This document shows, piece by piece, positions 45,405 through 59,220 of a stretch of 64,000 bases of DNA. The DNA comes from Bryum argenteum (Eukaryota > Streptophyta > Bryopsida > Bryales > Bryaceae). Position numbers and translations under genes: made by a program. The notes beneath the pieces were generated by a model. It did not search any database. It was not told the origin of the DNA and was given only the letters and a program-made list of their open reading frames with translations. The DNA is taken from assembly GCA_037043015.1 (NCBI GenBank), contig CM073326.1:8750345-8814344 (forward strand). Reading direction: 5' to 3'. Every line of letters begins with the position of its first letter. Position 1 is the stretch's first letter.

Positions 45405-48400
45405 TGCTCGCAGACTAATCAATAAACTTGCAGTATGAATCGAAAACTGCTGCTATGGATCAAAATCGCTGTAATGGATCGAAATTGCTGGGGGAATGGG
45501 GATTTGTGATTGTGGGATTGTGCGTGGCCTAGGCTGGGATGGGGATTTGGTAGCGGTGGCACTATGTCCACGTGGAGGCGCGGGAGGCTGACTGGACGCC
45601 AAGTGGCACGCTGGCTTGTGCATGTTCTTCGAGCTTCGGTCCACTCTCACAAGGAATGCCATGCTACTATGCGTTAGGGAATATTCCGTATGTATGAAAG
45701 GAACATTTTATTTGGGTCTTTTGTATATTTGAAATGTGATGGATTATTTACAAGTCTATGTTTGTTTGTTCAGTGGTACGTGATAAGATCAACTTCGTTA
45801 AGATCAACGTCTTGTTAAGAACGTTGTCCCTGTCCTTTTATTATGCAAAGAGGCATTGTTTCGTTGTGATCAACGCTTGGATAAGATCAACGTTTTTGTC
45901 TGTCCAAAAACGTTTATCTAATCCAAGCACCATTGTATGTCATGTGCTTGTTATAAAATATAACTCATCAATATTATTTTTTCAAGTTGATATTTATGTG
46001 GAGATTTATGTGTTTCTCAAATGATGCCCCAAAGTGCCAGCTTATAATGTTTGTATTGAGTACATGAATACTATTGCATGGGGAAGCTATTACGAACCCA
46101 TGAGTGAAAATTACCAGTCCAGCAGGACTGAATTCGGTTGTTTGATATTGAGATATTAAAATTGAATATGGAGACATGGTGACATTTATGACATCAATAT
46201 AGTATTAATTTTATATTGGAGTCGCATGATATTATCTACTTAGAATGAACTATTATGTTTGATAACATGAAATTTATTTTTCTTCAGTAGAATATTGATA
46301 TAATATTGACTATTGATAACTAATTGGCGCTCTACATAATGGACATCTCATTGTTTAATACATCCATTTTGGATGGAATTCTTGTCTACGTTCTAGCATC
46401 AACACACTATCTCCTATTTGGAAATCAAAGACATATAGAACATGTTTTGTTTTGTACATCCATATAAGAATATACTCTATACGAAGGTAGTCGCGAGGAC
46501 GGTTGCCCCTCACGCTCGCTAGCTCCGCTTTAAGTAAATGCTTATACCATTGGTTGCTGAAAATGTGGATCTCAAATTGCATGAGCAATTGGTCGTACAT
46601 GTAGAGAGTATTATACTCATACTTTAGAATTAGCATGTGAAGTTACATGAAATAAATTACCATGGTTCCGTCAAAAACTATTTGCTATCTCACCAAAGTG
46701 AGAAGCACGTTATTTATTTATTTATTTATTTATTTATTATTAATATCATTGTTCATAAAGACATTCTCCGGTCATATTACCATGACTTTCAAAGTCAATG
46801 AAGGGTAGCAACACCATACCATATCCCACAAGTAGTTGGGTTTCGAGATAGGCTTTGGGTGAATTCTCTTTCGGAAACTTGAATGCTTTTTGAATCCTTC
46901 TCACTATTCTCTGGCTCCTTGCTAAACAAATTTGAAGAATAATTTGAGATTGTGGATTACTAAATTATTGCAAAAGTGAAGCCTCCCAAGCAATGTGTGA
47001 GCTTTTATGCTCAAAGACACCAACACCACCATTCATAATATACCACGTCAACAACATGAAACACTTTTTGTCATAAAAAACGTCCAAAGACTTTTCCATC
47101 ATCCAATAAAACATTTTTTCAAGTGCCAAATGGCCCTAGCCCTAAAAAGAAGTCCTTAAAGGAGGTGATAGATATCCTTCACATATAGCACATGAAATAG
47201 AGAATTTTGCTATGGATGTTGTAAACTCTTAGAACTGCAAAGTGACCTTATTTGAACCCTTGGAGAGTATGTCACATAATTATTACACAAATTAACATTT
47301 TGGCCACTTTACAAGCCGCCTACATATTCATGAAGCAAACCAAGAGATTTCTAAGAACATAAAATTTCAAAAGTCGAGATAATTCGTGTTCGTCACCATA
47401 TACTACATAAAAAGTGATCATGTTTACAAAGGTCATATTTTCAAAGTGGAATGAAGCCATACTTTCTGTCACTTTTGTGAAATATGTTCATACCATATAT
47501 ATGAACAAGAAGATCAAAAAGTTATTCATCCATCCTAAATTTAAAAGTTTAGGAGTTTAATCCAAGATCCATCTTTTGCAATCACTTCTAAGACAGTAAA
47601 ACCAAACGATGACATTCTCAATAAAATACCATTGCCTACACCGCAATGCTCACATTGATTGATTTAGGTCATTCCACCGTTAAGCGCAGAAAAAATGAAA
47701 TACTCCTAGGCTCTATACCCTACTACCGTAGATGAAAAGGTTTGTGATACCCAAAAAAGATTCGGCTACGGCACTTCAATAAGATGTGATTCTCTTCGTA
47801 CTTGGAAGTGTCTTTGGAATCCTGAAGATTGGGGATGAGGTCAAATGGAACAAAAATAGAATGCATTCAAAAATATCTGAACAGCTGGAATCTCCCACCT
47901 TCTCACTAACTATGGCAGTGATAATAATCCATTGAATTATTAGCCCATGCACATCCATTGAGAAGTGCACTTCACAGAAATATGATACAGAAGGTACTTC
48001 GATACGATTCCTCGCAATTTGACCTGTAAGACAACCACCACTTTTAATAAGAAACACAAAGTAAGCCTATTGGGAGCAAGTAATGGATAAGTAATAAATT
48101 GGGCCAAAAGTTCACCGGGCTTACAATTTCTGGTGTCGTATCACTTTGTCGGTGGCTGTACGTGAATCGCCGCTTTCTTCAAGAGGTCAACAGGAACTCA
48201 GGCTTCCAGCCTATGAATTCACTGGACCCTCAACTTTGCATTCACCACAAGCAGCCTGCACAAGTGGAGCATTTAGATGCAATATCATGCAACAGTCCTA
48301 TCCCCGTGCTATTCAGGACCTATGACCACGGAGGACAATGAACGGGAAAGTCGTCCAACAGCAAAAGGGACGGCCGAATTTTCGGACAAAAAACTACAAC

Positions 48401-48778
48401 TGCACTACACATGTGTGGTCCATGCATCAAGCAGAATATAGACTGCCTGTTCCTGCAGAGGTTCCAAAATGCTCATTCTACGAGGAAATCATAGTACCTG
48501 TAGAAAAAGCAAAAGCACCAACCAAGCATATGATCACAGATATTCGAGACTGCAATTTTTCAAGGAAAAATTGTTCCATTAACCTGAGGTAAATGGTTGC
48601 CACAACAATGTAGAATGGATTTCTGTAAGGGACACATGCATCAAGTAGTGCCCCGAGTGGTGTTTTGTTGCCATTATTTTGAAGAATATGTCTACACTAC
48701 AACGCAAAAGTTGGACCCGGCTTCTTTTGAGGCTACTGTACAACTGGGACCCGGAATGAAGCTGGCACCTCTCGTGAT
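45405..48778. other. Intergenic region between the LEA-like gene and the ASHH2 homologue
   Basis: The first 260 bp is GC-richer and probably includes the promoter of the LEA-like gene. An (ATTT)n microsatellite lies at about 46710-46738. Around 46.9-48.0 kb the minus strand has short phrases such as WYIMNGGVGVFEH that recall the C-terminal part of LINE-type reverse transcriptases, but stops are frequent and I do not annotate an element. No intact gene was seen. Confidence 0.4.
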
Positions 48779-51700
48779 TCAGGATTGGCCTTCGCCACTC
48801 TTCGATCTGCTGTAGAGCTCAATTTGCAGGTCTACATAAGCATCTACCTTCTCCACAAGTTTGCTTCTGAGAATTGTCTTTGTCATTCCCTGCAAAACAG
48901 AGTGATTTAGATCATCTCCACAACAAGAAAATCTATAGTTGGTATACTAAAAGGTGTACTCAAACCCACTCTAAAATATCACTTACCTGAACTTTGTTTT
49001 CTCTGTACTTCCTGATTTCTTTCCGAGTGACGACTTCGGTCAGCTTGCTGCAAAACTTCTCCAAATCCTTGTAATGTACCTGAACATAAACCAACAATAG
49101 TGGATCAAGACACGTTTCCAAAGATTCCAATCAATGATAGGAGGATAACAACCAAGGATATCAGGGTCCTAGATTTGTAATATCCATGGAGCGGGTAGGG
49201 ATATCTCAAATCTAGTACGTTGCTAGATTTCGATATCCTTGCACAACACCAGTTCCAACAGTCGTACAAATAGAATTGCGCACTCGGTCAAGTGGCTTAC
49301 CAAGTGCTTCATCTCAACCCGATTACGGATCATGCCAGAAACCTGCGAAAAAGGTAGCAGAGAGTCAGTCAGAGATAGATTCAAAATCCTTTCCACGTCA
49401 AAGTTTCAAAAGTTAAATGAGTGCAAGAGGCTCACGTGATGGTGGAAGCTAGAACATTCGGGAGTTTCCCAGCAGATTTCTTTCTGCTCTTTGTTGGGAG
49501 CAGCATGTGCTTGTTGTGGAATCTCAGGAATACTACCTCGCAGACGATCTACGGGAGTAGATTCATGATGTCCAGATTGAGTCCTAGCGCCGTGTTGTTC
49601 ATCCCTGCGAGGGCGTTGAGCTGGAGCTTCCGTTCTCTCGTGGAAAGGCCGGGCAGCAGCAGCTCCATCTGAGGCCGCCCCCCTACTAGTACTGCTCTCT
49701 TTACTTCGAAGACTTGCAGGCGACATTCCTGGTACGGGAGGCTCACCTGCTGCCTCGGTCGAAAATCCGTCTGGCTGTCGAGGGCCACCATTATGCCCCC
49801 ACCCTGGTCGCACCCCTGCGCCCGAGGGTAGAGGCGGCGGTGGTGGTGGAAAGGCAGGCCCAGGGCCGGGATACATAGGATGTTGAAAGGGCCATTGCCC
49901 ATGCTGGTTCGAGGGCCCTCGGTTGTAAGCGTAAGGTAACGGCCGCGGTACATTACCTTGCATGACCGGGTAAGGCCTATGCGCCGCTGGAGGCAGCTCG
50001 TTCCCCACGGGAGCCCTCTGCATGCCCAAGTTCATGGGCCCCCGAGGCCTGTGACCTGGTGGATACCCTGCTTGCTGACCCCATGGCGTGTTGCGGTCCA
50101 CTTGTGGAAAGGGAGCTGGAGGTCTTCCTGAGACTCCTGGAGGCGCGTCAGCAGGTCCTGGAACAACTGGAAGAGGATGTACTAAGCCTTGGAGCGGAGT
50201 TGGAAGGTTGATAGCAGCTGTGACGGAATCAGGGGCGGTGTCCCAACGGCTTGGCCGTTTCCGCCTCGTAGGAGGATTTGCCGGTTTCTCTTCCACTGCT
50301 GCTGCAACCTGCGAAGGAGGTGTTTGCTCTGCTGAGTTACTAGCTGTTGAGCCTAATTGAGGAGACTCTGTCACAAGTGGTGACGAAAGAGTCGCTGATG
50401 GTTGCTGCTGCAATGGTGATCTCACGAGGGTTCTTTCCGGGTTAACGACTGGTTTCTGAGTTCGTGGCGGAACATATTCTCTCCTAAATTCACGAGCCAT
50501 TCTTTGCACCTGCATCAACATGAATATCTTACATAAGCAACCGATATTTCCAAGACGAGAAGTATCACTCTTGTGCACATCGTAATAATTTCACGTAAGG
50601 ACTACTAGACAAAATATTGCACTCCAACCTTTGGCCAAGCTAAGACATACCAGAACCGACAGTCTAAGACTGAAGCTACAAGTTAGGTACCCCACAATAC
50701 CTGCCAAGGTTTCAAAAAGCACAAGGTCCCTAAACATTCTCCAGGTCATAACACTTGCTAACAATGAAAGCAAGAGACAGTGAGAGCTGTTCTTTTAAAA
50801 TGTAGCACAACACTCTAAAAGAACTGAATAATACCTCATTATCATCATGCCTAGAAAGGTCAAAGAGTGTGTCGGAGAAGCTGTACATACACGAAACATC
50901 ACAATCAGTATCCAACTCAAGAGAATCTCTTACATTATTAGACCAGGCTAAGAACTCACATTGGCAAGACGTTGCATAGATACAGGAGGTAAGAACACGA
51001 TGAAGGCAACTTGAGACAGTGACCAACGAAATATACCATTCTGTGCCCGAGCGCGGGGGACTGTAAATATGGTCCAAAGTTAAGACCTTGTTTTTCGCTA
51101 GGTGGTCCAAAACCTGTTGATAGAAATACACGATCGCACTTTTATTCAGCGAAAGATCTGATTTAGATCTGTGACAAATAAACACGCGGTACTAGGAACT
51201 TTCAACTTCAAAGTATAAATGAGAACCTTGAGAAGCTTGCGAAGGATTGGTGTCTTATCAAAAGACTTCCGAAACTGCTTGAGCAAGTTGTGAAACATCT
51301 GTAAACCTGCACAACCACCTCACCACTAAATATCAGATACTGAACCATTCACTGATTTGATCATAAGGCTCCAATTTTTAGGCAGGACAAGAACCGTGTG
51401 GACTTGCAATGACAAACAAATGAATGAAGATGCACCAGTTGACTAGCGAATACAAAAATTGACTCAATTTACAACCCGTACCATTCTTGTTCATGATGTC
51501 CTTCAGCAGACTGTACTTCTGAGTCTTGAGAAGTGCCTCCAAAAGCATCGACAGGTCACGAGCACTGCAACATTATGCCGACTAGTGAGATACAATCTCA
51601 CTCAGCACTTTCCTACTGAAATATGCTGCCATCGAAGAAAATGCTAAGTGAATAAACAACAAACCTGCAGGCGGCAGCCCCATTTACAGTACCACCTGAG

Positions 51701-54700
51701 GCTGCTGTAAGCACCAAGAGCTTTAAGTATTGCTTAGCAGTATCCTGCAAACACACATGCCACTCATGTAAGTGGACGTAAGACTAGCAGCAGCACAACA
51801 AAAGGCTTCAACTAACTTTTAACAGTAGGTGCAAACACGACAAAAAGGTGTAAAGGAACTGAAGACGTACTCTGTGTTTAGTAAGTCCCCCAGCCTCATT
51901 TGTGAGCTCTCCCAATTTCCCTTCAACTGCAGAATAAGATCAGAACAATTAAGGTTTCAGACTAATCTCTCATTGCCTACAAAGTCAGTTATGTAAACAG
52001 TGCATGCAAATCCATCTCCACAAAAACCAATATAATATTGTCATGCTTGTACAGAAAAGAAACTGCATATAGAACCAGTTCAAGAGCAACATAAGCTGCA
52101 AAATCATAATGCATAATGCATACGTATAATGCGGTATAATGCATACGTCCCAGCAGTACTACATTCATAAAAGAACAGAAGCATTCCTCTTCGAAAACAT
52201 GAAGGCATAAGCAAGGAAAGGAAACGTAGGGTGATAAGAAATGTGAAAAGAAGCAGTATCTCACCATCGCTGTGGTATGTACTGCGGTTAGCGAACCGAG
52301 AATTAACAAGGAATTTCGATGGAGCTGGCGCGTGGCTGGCAATCTTAGTGCTTGCTGCTGTCTTCACTCGTCTCTTTTTCTTTGGCTCCTCCTTATCTTT
52401 GACAGCTCCTAAGTAATACTTGCGTTTAAGACCTCCCAGTTTCTCATTCCTGTTATCACTAGCTGCCATTATTCTTGCTCTTTTAACAGACCCTTCCTTC
52501 GATTTTTCATCAAATTCTTCATCGCTTTCTGCAGTGAGCATGATAGGTTCTGGATCTTCCCCCTCATCACTATCAATATCCACAACGTTCTGTGGAGTAT
52601 CTGGATCAACACCAATAAACCCCCGACATTTACTCGCACCACACTCGCACTTTTTGGCATCGGCGCCACCAACACGTACAAAGTTGTAATCAAATGTAAC
52701 CTCCTCTCCCTGCAAAAAAATAAAGAGCTAAGTTGGTCAATACGCAAAACAAGTTTCATATGATGTCGTCTTTAATCATCACAAGATTGAAAAGGAAGGG
52801 TAAGATGTACCTCTTTTATATCACGGATGGCAAAAAGCCCAATGCAGACCTCCCCATCCACCATCCACTGCAATCAATTACACCTTGATTAAGAGAGGGT
52901 AGGAAAGCTGGTTGAGAGAGATCCTCGGTCAATATTATACTGCCAACAACTAATTTCTATGCATCATCATGATGCGTCTTGATACACACGAAGGAGCGAA
53001 TGGCAAATGTTCAACGTGACCAAGTGCGCTCCAGCTCACACAAATGAGACAACCAAGGAGATCATCTGACAAATATCTTGCTTCCGATGAGAGTATCCCC
53101 AGGAAAGGTAAACAAAAGCACCATAGAGAGCACAATAAAGGGAGCATCATGGGGTAACACTGTCACGTTTCTGGTAGTTATGATGTAAACTTAGTACCTT
53201 CTCTGTTGCGCAATTGGGTTCACAACTATGATTGATGAAACGTCCCAAGTTGCCTTTGCTACAGGCGTCAATGATCTGCAAAAAAAAGCTTTCGTTATCT
53301 GATAATCTTCATTACGGCTTCGATAGAGTTATGCATATAATTTTGTCACGTAAAGTTCTAAAGGTCCTTTCCATAAACAGTTTTAACTAAGTATTAGACT
53401 CCGGTGAATACAAGACTGAGAGAGCAAACAGAAAGACATATTTACTCGTAGCAATGTCATTGATAAAAGTCCAGTAGCAATACTGAAACTCTCAAGTCTA
53501 AAAGTTCAATGAATGTAGCAGGACAACCATTGTAGTAGAACAACGAGTTACCTCATTAGCACCCAAAGTCATGAAGTAGAAATGCTTTTGGGAATTCATA
53601 GAGTAATCCTTCTGCCTTTCTTCAAAGGATGCCATATCCAGCACCTGGCATAAAATAATGTCACCATGTAAGGTTCAGCTCATCCATGATGTTGCAACTC
53701 AAGTATTCAGGTTCATTGTTATTCGTTGCATAAAGAATGCCGAATGGAAAGCACTTCACTTGTTAGAAAGAGTACTTGGTTATCAAACAGAAGACAGGCA
53801 ACTTTGCTACAGAAGACCAAGGCAGAGCTCAAAAGTGCAGCAATACGAACACATAACGGAAGAACTTACCTCTCCAACATACTCTATGATAAATGAACCC
53901 CTTCGTATATTTTTTAGAGCTCGAAGTCCATGACCTTTCTTCCCGCATCGAAATAATTCCACCTTTGCGTATTCCCGCTTTTGAAACTGCATAATAGGAA
54001 GATTTAGAATCAAAAGAGTAAGAACTTTCTTTCTAGCAAAAAGACACCAACTCATCTTCTAAATAGAACGCCAATAACTTTCAAGGTGTCACCATCCATA
54101 TGCATATAATGGTTAGGTTGAATTGATCACCTGCTGGTTTGTGCATTTTGAACCGCAAGGACATTGCTCTGGCAAACACTCAACGTTAAGAATCCGATTC
54201 AGGCATTCATCACCGCAACCCACTTCTCCGGCTTTAGGAGGTGCACATCCGCAGACCATTGCCTGATTAAAATGACAACGAAAGGATTAATCAGCGCATC
54301 GCTCTCTCCTAGTATTGCATTATCCTTCTCACAGATGAACAACAAAATATGTGAGTACTGAACATACTTAGACCCACCTCATCAGCATCCTGATGTTTCT
54401 GACTGCGGTGCTTGAATATATTTCGCTTGATAAGCGTCCACACAGCTTGACCGTTCTCTGTCACAGTTCAATACCAAGTAAAATTAGCACTTCACTAGAA
54501 GATCTGCAGTCGACCACACAACTGCCAATTACACTGATATAAAAGTAACAGCTTCACACCTTGAATATTATTGTACAAAGGCCTCGAATCACAAGTTGCG
54601 TCAACATCGTCCTCTTCGTCATAAAAGGAACTTCCGGAAATTCCAAGATCTCTGTTTATTTCTTCGTTGCTTTTCACTTGAGGGATGGAGCAGTCTGCAA

Positions 54701-57700
54701 ATTTCTTGTTTGGATTCTCCTTACATGACCTGCCAAAGCAATTCAGTTTTGCAATTAACCCAATAACTAAATCATAATCAACAATCCAAAAAACATCACG
54801 AACAAGCCTACGTCTACCTCAAATTCCTTCACTTTAGTGTGATTTCAGATGACAGCTGATGAGAGGAGAATTCGAAGCAGATACCGAAAGGTATATGCGG
54901 ACATCTAATGACTTACTGAGTTCAAGTTATGGAAATTGGAATTCCACATGACCCCTCAAGCTGACAATTACTGAAGCTCAGAATGTTACCTCAAAATATC
55001 AATCAATCGCTCAGTGACGAAAAAATTGGTACTACCTAAGGAACCAAAGCGCCAACAGCTTAAGAGCGAAAGTGGAACTCACCAGTAAGCATTTGTATCT
55101 CCAATCATATCAGCAAGCTCCAGCGGAATGCTGCGCCATTTCTTACAGTCGTCGCACTTGACCCAGCCGGCTTTTGAGTTGGTGCCAGCGCTCTCATCCA
55201 CCTTCTCACTGGTAGTGTTAACATCACCCTCCGTAACACCACTAGAGTCGTCATCTCCGACAACGGCGTGCCTTGAAAGACTTCGAGAAACATCTGATGA
55301 AACAAAATCGCATAAGCGACCCTCAAATCAATAAATGTCTAACTTATGCCTTAACAAAGTCCATCTCAGGACAATTATTCAGTACAAAGCAAGCAGATAT
55401 TTTCAATAATGAAGCACTCACCAGCTTTGCTATTGACCTTCATCGCACTTGGAACACCACCATTAGAAACAACTACTTCTTGATTGACTGACTTCAGTGA
55501 TTCCGTCTTTTTGTCAAGCTCCGAAGGATCTTCTCCTTCACCTGAAAATACACAAAACCAGGAACATTAACCTCAAGAAGGCCTTGGACATTGCAAGCAC
55601 GTTCACCATTCACCAGGACAAAGTGACCAGCTTCGACGTAACACATTAATGGGTCCCCCACATATCCAGTTTCTTCATCTAATGAATACGGTTGCTCCAC
55701 AACTTCAGACCAAGAATACTAATCAACGCAGAGACTAATCAACGCAGAGACTTTAGAACACTGAGGTATACTAATTGCTTCAGGACACAGGTATGTGACC
55801 TGATCGAGGATAGGCAACTTCTGAGGTAATTTGCTGTGTCTCCCTTCTTTCCAAAAGGGACGAAAGGGCAACTTTTTGATCATTGTTCCCATTCACCGAG
55901 ACTTGGGAGTCGAGAGCTGCTCTCCTACTTTTCGAAGGAGATAATCTTGATACTTTGGCTTCCGGGCTTCTCCTTCTTCCCACACCATCATCTGCTCTCC
56001 TACTTTTCGAAGGAGATACTCTTGATACTTTGGCTTCCGGGCTTCTCCTTCTTCCCACACCATCATCTTCATGTGGTTCCTTCTTCGGACGAGTGGAAAC
56101 CCCTTTCCTAATGTGCACGTCGACCGACTCATCTGCCAGTAATTTGGTGTTCGTAGCCATGTGCACATCGTTCAGTGACGCCTCAGATGCAAGTTTGGAT
56201 GAACCTGCAAACAACGTGAAGAAATCCATCAACTCTATACCCAACGATATTGAACATTTATAAATTTCGCGAAGCATGCCACTTCCGCCTCTGATCCTGT
56301 GTGGCGTCAAATGATAATGATGCAGAAAAGAAGAAAAACTGACTCAATTGAAGGCTTACCGCCTCGTGCGTCATCACCACCGATGACCTTCCTATCTTTA
56401 TTTTCGTAAGTGATTGTAGTTTGCGCGATATCGTCTCGAGTTGTCACGGAACTCGAGTCCTCCCCATCAATCCCATTCGATTTCGATACATGCTCGCCGT
56501 CAATCCCTAATATATTCGATTTATCATCCCCGACCTTCGAGAGGCTAGTACTACCTCTCGACGTACCCTCCTCTTTAAGATCTAACTCCACAGGTTCTGC
56601 CTCACTCAGTGTCGAGGCTTTGCAGGCTTGAAGACTCATCTCACAGCTTGCTTGAGTGATAGATAGGGCTGTGACTTCCTCACCGACGGGGTTTGTGACT
56701 TCCTCACCAGTAGGGACTGAGACTTCCTCATCAACGGGAATTGTGACTTCCTCACCAGCGGGCACTGTGACTTCCTCACCAGCGCATTCCTCCGCCCCTA
56801 AACCTCCCATGTTTACATTCGAGGTAGCTTCGCCCCTAATAACTTCTTCGGTCGGCTTGGCTTCTGATGCATCTTCCGATTTCTTTTCGATCTTTTCCTC
56901 AGGTTCTCTAGTACAGGTACTCGGAATATCGTTGTGAACTGCATTCTCTTCCGGATGAAGGATCACGATACTTTGAAGGTTTTCGAATATATTACTATCG
57001 CAAAAATCGCCCCTTGAGTCCACAAGAGATCCAAACTCTTCACGAATTGAGTCTACGGGACGTGGTGCAGTTCCGGCACCTTTTTCAACCTCACAAACGG
57101 GGTCCACGGTAGATCGAGCGTTTGCAGTACCCTCAACAACCTCGAGAATTGAATCCACGAGAGGTCGGCCAGTTCCAGTACTTTCTCCAACTTCACAAAC
57201 GGAGTCCACGAGCGATCGATCGACTCCAGTAACCTCAACATCCTCATGGATCGAGTTCACAGGAGATGGTGCACTTCCAGTAGGTTCTCCACTCTCACAA
57301 ACGGAGTCCACGAGCGATCGATTGATTTCAGTACCATTAACATTTTCAGGAAACGAATTCACGTGCGCTTGGCCAGTTTGAGCACCTTCTCCGTCCTCAC
57401 AAGCGAGTTTCACGATAGGTCGAGCAATTCCAGTACCCTCAACATTCTCCACGGGAGGTGGTGCAGTTTCTGTACGGTCTGCAACCTCCCAATCTGGCTC
57501 CAAGAGAGGTTGGCCAATTTCAGTACCTTTTCCAACCTCACAAACTGGATCTACGAGAGGTCGGGCGGTTCCGGAACCTTCTCCGTCCTCATCAGTCTCC
57601 ACTTTCATGGCTTCGGACCCGTTCTCTTCGACATTACCCGCTGCACCTGCTGGACTAGCTCCTAAATCCTCTACTTGTGTATCAGGTTCCTTAACAAAAG

Positions 57701-58013
57701 ATTCAGCGGTCGGTCCTTCAATCGAATCTCCAGTGCATTGCTCAGCAGGAGCCTTCTTCCGTCTACCTCTCTTCCCGCTGCCCGACGATTGCTTAATAAC
57801 AGGCGGGCTACCATCATTTCCTAAAGCACCCTTCCTCCTAAGACGGGAGCTTCGGCGCCGTCCGTCATTCGGCACAGGACTCTCAGATGCCGTTCCTTGG
57901 TCGGCAATCTGCTGTGTATCCCCTAACACTTCAACAACGGGACTCGGATCCTGTACATTTGCGAGGCCTGAGCCCCTTCCATCAGGGTCTGCATAATGTA
58001 CAGTAGGAGCCAT
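48779..58013 (-). CDS. ASHH2: SDG8/ASHH2-type histone H3K36 methyltransferase
   Basis: I place 22 coding exons from ATG 58013 to TGA 48779-48781. All chosen junctions are GT-AG and in frame, giving 1767 aa. Order: a 551-aa disordered exon 1 with ten 17-aa repeats and [15 protein letters not shown] repeats; a basic exon with a duplicated 24-aa cassette; a CW zinc finger ([25 protein letters not shown]) at about 55160-54690; AWS (CGCAPP..CPCGSKC); SET with [34 protein letters not shown] and FDYNF; post-[16 protein letters not shown]; a helical block ([30 protein letters not shown]); a proline-rich region; and a C-terminal SRI-like helix set ([20 protein letters not shown]). By family, CW reads H3K4 methylation, SET deposits H3K36me2/3, and the SRI part contacts RNA polymerase II during elongation. 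The boundary of exon 2 (55800) is the least certain. Confidence 0.92.
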
Positions 58014-58019
58014 AGTCGC

Positions 58020-58627
58020 CTGTAGACCTAACCCTTACAATATGATGTCGTCTTCTACTACTTCTTCCAAGCGTGAGATCGCAATGCGAGCTCTCCATCA
58101 ACACCTCAAAAATACAACCAAGGATTGTCCATGACTCATGAGTCAATCAACTGCCCAAGCCTCAAACAACCTTCATTGCTTCAATGCACCTCCTGCGCTA
58201 CACAACCTACAGTTACCAATCGCAGACAATACCTTCTCCCGCCGAAAAAGACTGATAAGCCCGCGTGATCAAACCCTTATCTCTCACACCGAATTTTTTT
58301 TTTTTTTTAAGTCGAAAAAACGAAAATAGGATCATTCACGCTAAAAATCTGAAAAGCTACATAATCCACAGAGCTCCTCATAATCTTCCGGAAAACCTAG
58401 AAATTAACTAATTAGGGTTTCGGAATGCATTCTTTTACACCGAATTTGACGAGAATAACGAAAAGTAAAATTGAAAAATAAAAAATAAAAAAATTATAAA
58501 AATCGCGAGGTCTATCTCAGTGACTATCGCTATCTTCGGTGCCCGATTCTCTTACCGACACCGCATAGTGTGAAATCCTTCGAAGCGCCGCAAGAAGGAG
58601 AGGTGAAAAGAGAATGATATGGCGTAC
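58020..58627 (-). other. 5'-UTR intron of the ASHH2 homologue
   Basis: On the minus strand GCAGATGCAAG is followed by GTACGCCAT at 58627, and GTCTACAG precedes GCGACTATGGCTCC at 58019, six bases before the start codon. The leader exon lies upstream of 58628. A leader intron just before the ATG is common in plant chromatin genes. It contains T- and A-rich runs. Confidence 0.6.
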
Positions 58628-59220
58628 CTTGCATCTGCATCCGAGCTTGCGAGAGAACTCGTCGCCCGTCCTAACCTACAGCCCGTGTGAGCGCGACCGC
58701 CATGCAAAGGTTGAGAATCGGGGGCCGATGTGGAGGAATCCAAAAAGCCAGTTAAGTGGAAGTCTCGATGCCAAAAGAGAGCGCTGAATCTGAAGCTGGC
58801 TGGCTATGGCGTTCCCTGTTGCCCTTCCCTTCCGCAAAAGGCAACAATCAATCTCGACTTCTTTGAAAAGCACCAAGTAGCCACTTGAATTCTCGGCAAC
58901 AACGACCGACGCCCCTGGCCTTCCACGCTCACTGCCAGTCGCATCACCGTCGGACGTCGTCGCTCTCTCGTCGCATCATCGTCCGAGATCGTCGCCCGAT
59001 CGACCCAGAATCGTCGGAAGCTGTCGCATCATCGTTAGAAGTTCGTCGATTTCCTTGCCTATGTCCCCTGTGGGAATTAGACTGGTATCAAATAGTGTGG
59101 GGTCGCGGATTTAGGTCAAGATCCAATTGTAAGGGTCGCCTTCGTCGTTCCTTCGGCCCCGCCCACACTGAGAGCTTCAAAGTCTTCAATGCTCTCATTA
59201 AATTTAAATTGGTGGTTTGA

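Noticed and set aside
46860..48060. Degenerate LINE reverse transcriptase on the minus strand
   Set aside because: Only isolated phrases are suggestive; too many stops and no RT motif such as a YADD-like box was found.
49421..50360. Plus-strand frames overlapping the ASHH2 proline-rich exon
   Set aside because: Opposite-strand shadows; the minus-strand frame fits the spliced ASHH2 model.
55494..55700. Possible extra exon in the ASHH2 gene
   Set aside because: The frame reads through to a stop, and splicing it in would leave an intron of only about 30 bp; skipping it keeps the full model in frame.
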